Made by a program: the position numbers and the translations under genes. A stretch of 5,486 nucleotides of DNA from Clostridia bacterium (GTDB lineage Bacteria; Bacillota; Clostridia; Monoglobales; Monoglobaceae): positions 1 through 5,486 of the forward strand of contig JAFQRU010000128.1 in assembly GCA_017409915.1 (NCBI GenBank), given 5' to 3'. Positions 1 through 5,486 of this stretch are shown here, piece by piece; the stretch's first letter is position 1, and each line of letters opens with the position of its first letter. The notes under the pieces are model-generated. The model saw nothing but the letters and a program-made list of their open reading frames with translations, was not told where the DNA came from and searched no databases.

Positions 1-474
1 ATTAAGCAGAGCATACGGTCAGACGGTCTTATAAAAGCATATGTAAGTGCATTTTACAATCCCAAAACAGGTCTTTTCTGTGATACAGAAAAACTTAGTC
101 ATAGTTCGCTTCATTCAAATGCTCTTCCGCTTTATTTTGGAATAGCAGAGCCCGAAATGTATGAAGACATAAAGAATTTCATAATGGAAAAGGGTCTGTG
201 TTGCGGAGTTTATATGGCTTACTTTGTATTGAAAGGACTTGCTAATATAAATGCTTATGAGGAAGAATTCAGGCTTCTCATAAACGAAGGAGAGCATTCC
301 TGGGTGAATATGTTGAGAGAAGGTGCGACAACCTGTTTTGAAGCCTGGGGCAAGGAACAGAAATGGAATACCAGCCTTTGTCATCCGTGGGCAAGCACGC
401 CTATCATAGCTCTATGTGAAGATTTAAATGGCAAGCAATTCAGAGAGGGAACAATTTCCATTACGAATATATAA
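1..474 (+). CDS. GH78-type alpha-L-rhamnosidase-like glycoside hydrolase, C-terminal part (5' end outside window)
   Basis: Frame 1 is open from the first base to the TAA at 472-474, giving the last 157 residues of a larger protein. The stretch resembles the late part of the six-hairpin (alpha/alpha)6 catalytic domain of family 78 glycoside hydrolases. It has a HSNALPLYFGIA segment (about 115-150), then EGATTCFEAWG (319-351) and KWNTSLCHPWAS (361-396), both hallmark GH78 strings. The Glu at 340-342, in the GATTxFE motif, lies where the family usually has a catalytic acidic residue; that assignment is from memory of the family. Such enzymes release terminal L-rhamnose, or sometimes other sugars, from glycans and glycosides. 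The protein ends only about 25 residues after the HPWAS motif, so the C-terminal beta-sandwich common in GH78 is short or absent. A terminator follows 16 bp after the stop, so this end looks natural. Substrate and any signal peptide cannot be judged because the N-terminus is missing. Confidence 0.85.
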   Translation: MKQSIRSDGLIKAYVSAFYNPKTGLFCDTEKLSHSSLHSNALPLYFGIAEPEMYEDIKNFIMEKGLCCGVYMAYFVLKGLANINAYEEEFRLLINEGEHSWVNMLREGATTCFEAWGKEQKWNTSLCHPWASTPIIALCEDLNGKQFREGTISITNI

Positions 475-490
475 AGATTAGTTTAAAATA

Positions 491-516
491 AAAAAACCGA
501 CAATAGTCGGTTTTTT
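491..516. terminator. Bidirectional intrinsic terminator shared by the converging GH78 gene and GRE operon
   Basis: A perfect 11-bp inverted repeat, AAAAAACCGAC / GTCGGTTTTTT, encloses the 4-nt loop AATA. Read on the + strand it ends in TTTTTTGTTTT. Read on the - strand it ends in TTTTTTTATTTT. It therefore works in both directions, 16 bp after the GH78 stop and 13 bp after the activase stop. The GC part of the stem is only 5 bp, and the A/T flanks supply both the lower stem and the U-tracts. Confidence 0.9.
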
Positions 517-529
517 GTTTTATTTAGGG

Positions 530-1369
530 TTAGTCTTCCTGTATTCCGTTTACGGCATTTAAGTTATAGCTTTTAAGAATTTCAACGGCTTTCTGAACAT
601 CATCAAAAGTTGTTTCGGCCTCCGGCAAGGTGTTTTGCATATCAAGGGCTTCGTATCTTGAGCCTGCAAAGTTATGATACTGTAAAACCTTTACCTTTGT
701 TATACCTTTTAAATCCTGTAAAAATTCGCCGATTTTTGCACATTCCTTGTCATTATAACCTTTAATAAGAGGATAACGGATTTCTATTTTGGCGTTATTT
801 TCCGAAAGAAAACAAAGATTATCTAATATTAACGCGTTGTCCTGACCTGTGGACTTTTTATGCACCTCGGGAGTTATTGCCTTTATATCATACAGAAATT
901 TATCCGTAAATGGCATAATTTTTTGCAGAACCTCGCGTTTTACAAATCCGCAGGTATCTATATAAACGCTTATTCCTTTTTCCTTGAGTTTTTTTGCAAC
1001 ATCTGTTGCAAAATCACCTTGAGAAAGGCATTCACCTCCGGATAAGGTAACTCCGCCTCCGCCGTTTCTGAAAAACAGTTCATCTTTCATAATTTCTTCT
1101 ATAAGGGCGTCTGTTTCGTATTCTTCACCGTATAAGACAAGAGCTGAGGTTGGACAGCTTTTAGCAGTTTTGGGAGTTCTCTCCCATTTGCAAAGTTGGC
1201 AGGAGATGCATTTTTCTTTGAAAAAAGCAACCTGTTTTTCAAAGGATATACTTTCAGGATTATGACACCAGATGCATTTAAGAGGACATCCCTTAAAGAA
1301 AACGGTTGTTCTGAGCCCGTCGCCATCATGTATTTCCATACGCTTTATGCCTGAAATTAAGCCTTTCAT
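530..1369 (-). CDS. Glycyl radical enzyme activating enzyme (radical SAM, PflA-like)
   Basis: This 279-aa cytoplasmic radical-SAM protein should use a [4Fe-4S] cluster and S-adenosylmethionine to make a 5'-deoxyadenosyl radical, which abstracts hydrogen from the conserved glycine of the enzyme encoded just upstream. The motif CPLKCIWC (Cys28, Cys32, Cys35) is the CxxxCxxC SAM-cluster site. GGGVTLSGGE (about 104-113), YIDTCG (136-141), YDIK (160-163) and IRYPLIKGYND (197-207) match activase family motifs. A second set of cysteines, Cys54, Cys57, Cys60 and Cys72 (followed by Pro), resembles a ferredoxin-type insert. Most activases with such inserts carry two full CxxCxxCxxxCP clusters; here only four cysteines are present and the gap before the last is 11 residues. 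The SGGEP position reads SGGEC. The ATG overlaps the upstream TGA as ATGA, implying translational coupling; a GAGG box lies 8 nt upstream. Family role is sure; the partner is assigned from operon context. Confidence 0.95.
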   Translation of the reverse strand: MKGLISGIKRMEIHDGDGLRTTVFFKGCPLKCIWCHNPESISFEKQVAFFKEKCISCQLCKWERTPKTAKSCPTSALVLYGEEYETDALIEEIMKDELFFRNGGGGVTLSGGECLSQGDFATDVAKKLKEKGISVYIDTCGFVKREVLQKIMPFTDKFLYDIKAITPEVHKKSTGQDNALILDNLCFLSENNAKIEIRYPLIKGYNDKECAKIGEFLQDLKGITKVKVLQYHNFAGSRYEALDMQNTLPEAETTFDDVQKAVEILKSYNLNAVNGIQED

Positions 1370-3429
1370 TTAATTGACCTCGCTATAAATTCATCTTTTT
1401 CTTTTTCGCTCAGCGCTGAAAACAAAACATTCCAACCGCAGATTCTTACCTGCAAGTTAGGATACTTCTCAGGATTTAATTTGGCATCCTTTAAAGTCTC
1501 TGTGTCAAGAATATTATAATGCACACCAAAACCTCCCAGATCAAAGAATGTCTTTAAAGTAGAGGTCAGGGCATTTATTCCATTCTTGCCCTTTACGGCA
1601 GAGGAGTGAAGGTCGATGTCTGCAATGGTTCCGTTTGGCGTTTTGGAAGCATCAATTGTGGCAATGGAAAGAAGATGGGCGGTTGCACCGTTTTTATCGG
1701 CACCGAAAGTGGCGCTTGTGTTTTGGGAGAGTGTTTCGCCGCTTAATCTGCCATCAGCGGATGCCCCTGTTTTTAAGCCGAATTCCCATCGCCAGTCGAT
1801 TGAAAACAGGCCCAGTCTGTATATACCGCCCTTAACATTAGGTTTTCCGCTTATAGCCTGGTGCAGCACATCTACGATGTTTTTAGCTATGTTGTCTGTG
1901 TTTTTGTCATTTAATCCGAATTTAGGGTATTTGTTCTTAACAAGCAAACGAAGAGGCTCCTCGTTTTCCCAGTTTGACTTTAATATTTCAGTCAAGCGGG
2001 AAAGAGACATTGTTTTGTCTTCGAAAACCAGCTTTTTAATTGCCGCAAGAGAATCCACAGCTGTTGCAAGGCCAAGGGCATTGACGGAGGAATTATTATA
2101 TTTTGCGGTATAATCGCAGTATAAATCCCCGCCCTTTTCCAAGGCTGATACATATACTCCTGAAAGAATGGGGGCAGAATGAACATCTCTGTAATGAACC
2201 TCACACAAATCGGTTAATTTCATAGCACAGTTACACATATATACAAGCTGGCGCAAAAATTCTTTATACAGAGCATCAAAGCTTTCAAACCGGCCATTGT
2301 TTTCAAGCCCTGCCTGTTTATCTGCGATAAATGTTTTTCCGTTGTTAAGGGCAAATTCCAGAGCTAACGGAAGATTTACCCTTGCGTTACAGGAGGAAGT
2401 AAGTTCCCCTTCTCCGCCACATTCATAGCAGCCCACAACATGATAATTAAGTGCATCTTTGCGGTCTTCGCCGAGTTTTTCAAGAGATTCAATAATCTTC
2501 TTGTCCGACATAAAGAATATACTGTTGCTGCCGTTTCGAACTCCCTCAAATGCACTTTCGATAATGTCGGCAGGGGTATTATCATTGCACAGTAAATGGA
2601 ACTTTGTATTGTTTGTATTTGCCTTTTTATATGCCTCTACAAATACATAGGAAAGCTCGTTTATAAGGCTGTTTCCGTGTTCATCGGTTCCCCCAAGAGC
2701 AAAAGGCGTATTTGCTGGGGCTTTGAGAGTATCAATTTCTTTTAAATAAGCCAAAACCAGCTCTTTTGCATTTTCCTTATTCTCTTTTTCGTAATATGAA
2801 TAAAACAGAGAATCCAGTCTTCCCAAGGTTCGAAGATATGTCCCCTCAAACATATGCTGAAGAACATAGTAAATAATGGTTGTCTGCATTGCTTCAAATA
2901 AATTTTTCGGGGCATTTTCCGTAAGACTTTTAATACCCTCCGCCATTTCATTTTTTCCGCAAGCCGCAGCGGCATCGGAGGCTCGCTTCAAGAAGCGCAA
3001 AGCGGCGTCATAGACTTTGGATATTTCTTTGTAAAATCTATCTTTCTTTTCGTCGCCTTTATTTTTTTCGGCATACTCGGATATTCGTTTTCTAAGACCT
3101 GTAATCCCCAGAGAAAGCACACTTTCCCACTGGGCTGTTGTGTGGCTAAAATCATAATAGCCGGTGTATGCACGGGCTTCATCGCCGACATAAAGACCGC
3201 TTTCAGCGATTTCGTGGGAAAACAGGTGCATTCTTTTATTGTATATATTTTTTTGGATCCCTTCACAGTTTACGGTTATGAAAAAACGGTTGCTTTCAGG
3301 CACTGTAATTTCACAGTTATCCAAAAGAAATATTATATTCTTACAATCCAGTTCCAGAACATCGGAGTTGTCATCTGTTTTAATATGTTTAGTCGCATAT
3401 TCAAATAACTCTTCTCTGTTTAATGACAT
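1366..3429 (-). CDS. Glycyl radical enzyme, pyruvate formate-lyase superfamily, uncharacterised eliminase-like subtype
   Basis: With the ATG at 3427-3429 the product is 687 aa. An in-frame GTG at 3436-3438 would add three residues, but it overlaps the previous stop and sits only 2 nt from the AAGGGA ribosome site, so I reject it. The C-terminal motif RICGWNVLF carries the radical glycine (Gly665). The central VVGCYEC motif holds the thiyl cysteine (Cys334) and a Glu two residues on (Glu336). Cys-x-Glu is typical of glycyl radical dehydratases, lyases and decarboxylases (GCVEP/GCVES types); pyruvate formate-lyase has adjacent cysteines instead. Other family landmarks are DFSHTTAQWESVL near residue 95, LGRLDSLFYSYY near 205, and GASADGRLSGETLSQN near 555-570. 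The protein is clearly shorter than the roughly 760-850 aa of most characterised members. Lactonase upstream and activase downstream share its transcript. I infer radical elimination on a hydroxylated carbon substrate; the actual substrate is unknown. The name pyruvate formate-lyase would be misleading. Confidence 0.93.
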   Translation of the reverse strand: MSLNREELFEYATKHIKTDDNSDVLELDCKNIIFLLDNCEITVPESNRFFITVNCEGIQKNIYNKRMHLFSHEIAESGLYVGDEARAYTGYYDFSHTTAQWESVLSLGITGLRKRISEYAEKNKGDEKKDRFYKEISKVYDAALRFLKRASDAAAACGKNEMAEGIKSLTENAPKNLFEAMQTTIIYYVLQHMFEGTYLRTLGRLDSLFYSYYEKENKENAKELVLAYLKEIDTLKAPANTPFALGGTDEHGNSLINELSYVFVEAYKKANTNNTKFHLLCNDNTPADIIESAFEGVRNGSNSIFFMSDKKIIESLEKLGEDRKDALNYHVVGCYECGGEGELTSSCNARVNLPLALEFALNNGKTFIADKQAGLENNGRFESFDALYKEFLRQLVYMCNCAMKLTDLCEVHYRDVHSAPILSGVYVSALEKGGDLYCDYTAKYNNSSVNALGLATAVDSLAAIKKLVFEDKTMSLSRLTEILKSNWENEEPLRLLVKNKYPKFGLNDKNTDNIAKNIVDVLHQAISGKPNVKGGIYRLGLFSIDWRWEFGLKTGASADGRLSGETLSQNTSATFGADKNGATAHLLSIATIDASKTPNGTIADIDLHSSAVKGKNGINALTSTLKTFFDLGGFGVHYNILDTETLKDAKLNPEKYPNLQVRICGWNVLFSALSEKEKDEFIARSIK
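1378..1381 (-). promoter_or_regulatory. Ribosome binding site of the activase gene
   Basis: On the - strand GAGG lies 8 nt before the activase ATG, inside the last codons of the glycyl radical enzyme gene. Together with the ATGA stop/start overlap it supports the chosen start and suggests coupled translation of enzyme and activase. Confidence 0.65.
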
Positions 3430-3434
3430 ATAAA

Positions 3435-4301
3435 TCACATTCCCTTCAATACAAATTCATCTGCGCCGACGGCTGTGTTTTCTACAACGAAAACTCCACC
3501 GTCGTGGTCGCCTTCTGGTTGATTTTCGTGAGCTGTGGTAACAAACATAAGAGACTTGTCTTCCCCGCCGAAAGCAACACTTATAATGCGGTGCACAGGA
3601 AAATATATTTCGCAAGTAAGCTCACCGTGAGGGTTATAGCATAAAAGCGGTCTGCCCGGCTGGCAACACGCAACCCAAAGATTGCCGTTTACATCCATTG
3701 CCATACCGTCAGGGCAACAATTTGTTGCGAACACCTTCCTGTTGCTGATTTTCCCTGTTTCTGCCTCGTAATCGTATACATATACGCAGTCGTGGTCAGT
3801 AACACCGAAATACAGCTTATCAAGCTCCGGTGAAAACCGTATGCCGTTGGGAACAGTTCCTGTATCATTTTCAAGACAGATTAAATTTCGGTCATTATCA
3901 AGCATCCATAAGGAGCCGTATTCTCCCCTCCTTTTTCTGTCGAAAAAGTTTTCGGCAAGCATCCCGCAATAGACACGGCCTTTCGGGTCGGCAATAACAT
4001 CATTGAAGAGGGTTTTCTGAAAATTCTTGTATAATATAGGCTCTAAATATGGCTTCCATTTCCATATTTTGCCACCGTCTGCGAACAAAAGGATATAATC
4101 GCTGTCTGTAAAAACCATACTGCCTATGTTCCCGATATTTAGCTGAAAACATTCAAAATCATTAACATCATTATTGATTCTTTTTCTGTATAGCTCTCCG
4201 TGGAAGCCTCGCCAGTAAAGCATTTTATCTTTTTCATTCCACATAGGCGATTCTGATAATTCACAATGACAGTCTGCAAAAAGTCTGACATCCTCTGACA
4301 T
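3435..4301 (-). CDS. SMP-30/gluconolactonase/LRE-family sugar lactone hydrolase
   Basis: This 288-aa cytoplasmic protein belongs to the six-bladed beta-propeller SMP-30 family, whose members hydrolyse aldono- and other sugar lactones with one divalent metal ion. The expected ligands are visible: Glu17 (in LSESPMW), Asn152 (in VPNGIRFSP) and Asp198 (in CCPDGMAMD). Asn100-Asp101 in LFNDVIADPKGRVYCG matches the conserved substrate-side Asn. Spacing agrees closely with the vertebrate protein (Glu18, Asn154, Asp204). The start is the ATG at 4299-4301, preceded by a strong TAAGGAGG box; an alternative TTG 33 nt upstream lies within the promoter -10 region and is rejected. It is first in the operon, with 5 nt before the glycyl radical enzyme. 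The lactonase probably opens a lactone that is made or used in the same pathway. The exact lactone (gluconolactone, rhamnonolactone or other) cannot be read from sequence. The chain is rich in cysteine, with CC pairs after Asn195 and in ACCQPG. Confidence 0.9.
   Translation of the reverse strand: MSEDVRLFADCHCELSESPMWNEKDKMLYWRGFHGELYRKRINNDVNDFECFQLNIGNIGSMVFTDSDYILLFADGGKIWKWKPYLEPILYKNFQKTLFNDVIADPKGRVYCGMLAENFFDRKRRGEYGSLWMLDNDRNLICLENDTGTVPNGIRFSPELDKLYFGVTDHDCVYVYDYEAETGKISNRKVFATNCCPDGMAMDVNGNLWVACCQPGRPLLCYNPHGELTCEIYFPVHRIISVAFGGEDKSLMFVTTAHENQPEGDHDGGVFVVENTAVGADEFVLKGM
3441..3446 (-). promoter_or_regulatory. Ribosome binding site deciding the start of the glycyl radical enzyme
   Basis: On the - strand AAGGGA is embedded in the last codons of the lactonase gene (Lys-Gly-Met-stop). 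It lies 11 nt before the ATG at 3427-3429 but only 2 nt before the GTG at 3436-3438, which favours the ATG and the 687-aa product. Confidence 0.65.
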
Positions 4302-4310
4302 ATCCACTCC

Positions 4311-4318
4311 CCTCCTTA
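4311..4318 (-). promoter_or_regulatory. Strong ribosome binding site of the lactonase gene
   Basis: The - strand reads TAAGGAGG, a near-perfect anti-16S complement, with a 9-nt spacer to the ATG at 4299-4301. It fixes the start of the first operon gene. It lies almost at the predicted transcript start, so the leader would be only about 18 nt long. Confidence 0.85.
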
Positions 4319-4325
4319 TACTGCT

Positions 4326-4355
4326 ATTATACAAAAGGTTTCCCTTGATTGTAAA
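4326..4355 (-). promoter_or_regulatory. Sigma-A-type promoter of the lactonase-GRE-activase operon
   Basis: On the - strand TTTACA (4355-4350) is followed after 18 bp by a perfect TATAAT (4331-4326). Transcription would begin near 4319, just before the TAAGGAGG site. This is a good match to the housekeeping consensus (5/6 for -35, 6/6 for -10). Confidence 0.75.
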
Positions 4356-4365
4356 TATGAAAAAA

Positions 4366-4385
4366 CGAAAATTTTATACTTTTCG
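4366..4385. promoter_or_regulatory. Candidate operator between divergent promoters
   Basis: CGAAAA and TTTTCG form a 6-bp inverted repeat around an 8-bp AT spacer, midway between the -35 boxes of the two divergent promoters. CGAAAA at 4366 and CGAAAC at 4384 can also be read as a direct repeat with an 18-bp step, closer to the direct half-sites AraC-family activators often bind. The position suits regulation of the operon and autoregulation of the regulator. In such AT-rich DNA a chance repeat is possible. Confidence 0.35.
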
Positions 4386-4406
4386 AAACAAAATTCATAA
4401 AATATC

Positions 4407-4435
4407 TTGATTTTTATGGTGGTTGCAATTATAAT
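4407..4435 (+). promoter_or_regulatory. Sigma-A-type promoter of the AraC-family regulator gene
   Basis: TTGATT (4407-4412) and a perfect TATAAT (4430-4435) are separated by the ideal 17 bp. Transcription would start near 4442, about 22 nt before the chosen ATG and just ahead of its ribosome site. The upstream in-frame TTG (4407) and ATG (4416) fall inside this promoter, so they cannot be the translation start on this transcript. Confidence 0.75.
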
Positions 4436-4445
4436 ATTAGAAAAC

Positions 4446-4453
4446 AGGAAAGG
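4446..4453 (+). promoter_or_regulatory. Ribosome binding site of the AraC-family regulator
   Basis: AGGAAAGG precedes the ATG at 4464 by 10 nt and lies just inside the predicted transcript. It supports the 266-aa product over longer in-frame readings. Confidence 0.65.
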
Positions 4454-4463
4454 TAAAAAAAGT

Positions 4464-5264
4464 ATGGGGAAAGTCGATATAGCCACATCACAATTGTTTT
4501 TTAAAAAGTTAATAAGCGTTATAAAATCCGAGATAAATAATCATACAAAGCCGATTTATGTCAGAGGCAGGCATAGCGATGCTTTTGTATATATTTTGTC
4601 AGGCAGTTGCAGTTATAGTTTTGATGATGGCCGTGTGTTTACCGTAAATCAGGGGGATATATTATATCTTGCGCATAATGCGGATTATACTATGAACATA
4701 CACACACCCAGCTATCGTTTTATATACTGCGATTTTGAATTTGATGGAGAAGATTTAAGGGAAAGCAATGTATATTCTTTGATTGAAGATTCTGACTCAG
4801 AAAACCTTTTCAGAAGACTTTATAAAAAATATAAAACATTTTCGGAGGACTCGTTTGCAGAATGTATGTCGCTTTTATATACTATATATGGCATAATTTT
4901 AAGGACGCAAAGCAAAGACCATAAGAAACAATCGGTGGAAGGTAAAATTGGCGAGGCTAAGGAATATATTGATACCCATTTTACAGATGTTGCGATCAGT
5001 GTTACAGCTCTTGCAGAGCAAACCGGGATGAGCGAGGTGTATTTCAGAAAGCTTTTTAAAAAGCAGTATAATGTGTCTCCGTCCCAATATATTATCTCTG
5101 TGCGCATAAAAAAGGCAAAACAGCTTCTTAATTACAGCTTTTTAACCCTGGAAAAGTGCGCTCTTCAAAGTGGCTTTTCCTCGGTGCAGTATTTTTGTCG
5201 GGTGTTTAAGACAATAACAGGAATAACTCCCTCTGAATACAGAAACAATAAACTGAAATATTAA
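4464..5264 (+). CDS. AraC-family transcriptional regulator (cupin sensor plus double HTH)
   Basis: This 266-aa DNA-binding protein has an N-terminal cupin-like sensor domain (about residues 28-95; note VYILSGSCSYSF and VNQGDILYLAHNADY), a linker rich in charged residues (about 97-160), and a C-terminal AraC/XylS domain (about 162-262). The first helix-turn-helix is near 178-199 (SVTALAEQTGMSEVYFRKLFKK) without its first residues, and the second near 228-250 (TLEKCALQSGFSSVQYF), followed by the family signature GITPSEYR. The start is the ATG at 4464, with AGGAAAGG (4446-4453) 10 nt upstream; longer in-frame starts lie inside the promoter. It is divergent from the lactonase-GRE-activase operon, which is the classic place for a pathway-specific activator. 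The ligand is probably a sugar or sugar-derived pathway intermediate, as in related carbohydrate regulators; this is inference. Length is normal for the family. Confidence 0.93.
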   Translation: MGKVDIATSQLFFKKLISVIKSEINNHTKPIYVRGRHSDAFVYILSGSCSYSFDDGRVFTVNQGDILYLAHNADYTMNIHTPSYRFIYCDFEFDGEDLRESNVYSLIEDSDSENLFRRLYKKYKTFSEDSFAECMSLLYTIYGIILRTQSKDHKKQSVEGKIGEAKEYIDTHFTDVAISVTALAEQTGMSEVYFRKLFKKQYNVSPSQYIISVRIKKAKQLLNYSFLTLEKCALQSGFSSVQYFCRVFKTITGITPSEYRNNKLKY

Positions 5265-5426
5265 GAACGGACGAAAACGCGCTTATGCAGGGACCGGGCC
5301 AAAGAGGTTGCGGAAAGGTTTAACCTGACAGACAGTGTAGTCCAAATCTAAACTATACTACGGCGTGGACACTTGTTGTTTTACTCCGCGCACAAGGTAT
5401 AATGGAATAATACAAATATAAAAATT
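5265..5426. other. Intergenic stretch of unlike composition with a possible short coding remnant and promoter
   Basis: No complete gene is seen. Bases 5265-5340 are about 54% G+C by hand count, well above the AT-rich surroundings. In the same frame as the regulator, after its stop, codons stay open to a TAA at 5349-5351 and read like a helix-turn-helix fragment (RAKEVAERFNLTDSVV), without a plausible start or ribosome site. A small hairpin, AGGTT-T-AACCT, lies at 5316-5326. A perfect TATAAT at 5398-5403, with TTGTTT 16 bp upstream (5376-5381), resembles a weak promoter pointing at the terminator that follows. This may be a worn remnant of a mobile or regulatory gene, or simply a long 3' untranslated region. 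Confidence 0.35.
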
Positions 5427-5462
5427 AATAGGGAATAGAAATAATCTATTCCCTATTTTTTT
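5427..5462 (+). terminator. Intrinsic terminator downstream of the AraC-family regulator
   Basis: A perfect 12-bp inverted repeat, AATAGGGAATAG / CTATTCCCTATT, encloses a 7-nt loop (AAATAAT), and the stem runs into seven T residues ending at 5462. It is the first strong terminator after the regulator stop, about 160 bp downstream. The 24 bases beyond it (5463-5486) are nearly pure A/T and show no feature. Confidence 0.88.
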
Positions 5463-5486
5463 ACGATTTTATAAAATATATTTTTA

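Noticed and set aside
115..384. 89-codon - strand open frame opposite the GH78 gene
   Set aside because: The + strand carries unmistakable GH78 motifs across this interval, so the opposite frame is a by-product of codon use.
1616..2113. 165-codon + strand open frame inside the glycyl radical enzyme gene
   Set aside because: It lies wholly antisense to a gene with clear family motifs, has no ribosome site, and its translation has no recognisable features; it is a shadow frame.
1366..3438. Annotation of the 687-aa enzyme as true pyruvate formate-lyase
   Set aside because: Pyruvate formate-lyase uses two adjacent active-site cysteines; this protein has a single Cys followed by x-Glu, the pattern of eliminases and decarboxylases, and is shorter.
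4302..4334. N-terminal extension of the lactonase from a TTG codon
   Set aside because: It lies over the -10 box and the transcript start; the ATG at 4299-4301 has a near-perfect ribosome site at correct spacing.
4355..4390. Catabolite-repression (cre) site in the TGAAAAAACGAAAA stretch
   Set aside because: It does not fit the cre consensus symmetry well enough; the right half lacks the expected bases.
4407..4463. N-terminal extension of the AraC-family regulator from TTG 4407 or ATG 4416
   Set aside because: The added sequence covers a TTGATT-17-TATAAT promoter, so it is not transcribed from it; the ATG at 4464 has its own ribosome site.
4820..5107. 95-codon - strand open frame opposite the AraC-family regulator
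   Set aside because: It is antisense to the linker and DNA-binding domain of a convincing regulator and has no ribosome site or known motif.

Overview
The window looks like chromosomal DNA of an anaerobic, low-GC Firmicute (Clostridia type, perhaps a gut or rumen Oscillospiraceae/Lachnospiraceae relative). This rests on the AT-rich composition, strong AGGAGG-type ribosome sites, U-tract hairpin terminators, and an oxygen-sensitive glycyl radical enzyme with its radical-SAM activase. The species cannot be named from the sequence.

Layout. Bases 1-474 (+) are the 3' end of a GH78-type (alpha-L-rhamnosidase-like) glycoside hydrolase gene. A perfect 11-bp hairpin at 491-516, flanked by A and T runs, serves as a shared terminator for this gene and for the operon converging on it. 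Bases 530-4301 (-) are a tight three-gene operon, in transcription order: an SMP-30/gluconolactonase-family lactonase, a small (687 aa) glycyl radical enzyme of the pyruvate formate-lyase superfamily, and its radical-SAM activating enzyme. The first two genes are 5 nt apart and the last two overlap by 4 nt (ATGA). A divergent AraC-family regulator lies at 4464-5264 (+). The 162-bp intergenic region holds two back-to-back sigma-A-type promoters with an inverted repeat between their -35 boxes. A clear terminator at 5427-5462 follows the regulator. The 160 bp before it are unexplained and partly GC-rich.

How the genes may work together. The activase would install a glycyl radical on Gly665 of the enzyme (687-aa numbering), and the radical would pass to Cys334 in a G-C-Y-E motif. 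The Cys-x-Glu pattern matches the eliminating and decarboxylating glycyl radical enzymes rather than true pyruvate formate-lyase, so I infer a C-O (or other C-X) bond elimination on a polyol, sugar-acid or related substrate. The co-transcribed lactonase retains its metal ligands and suggests a sugar lactone or aldonic acid in the same pathway. The AraC regulator probably senses a pathway metabolite. The GH78 gene is a separate transcription unit, so a link to rhamnose is only circumstantial. The substrate of the glycyl radical enzyme is unknown to me; this lactonase-enzyme-activase module is the most interesting object in the window.
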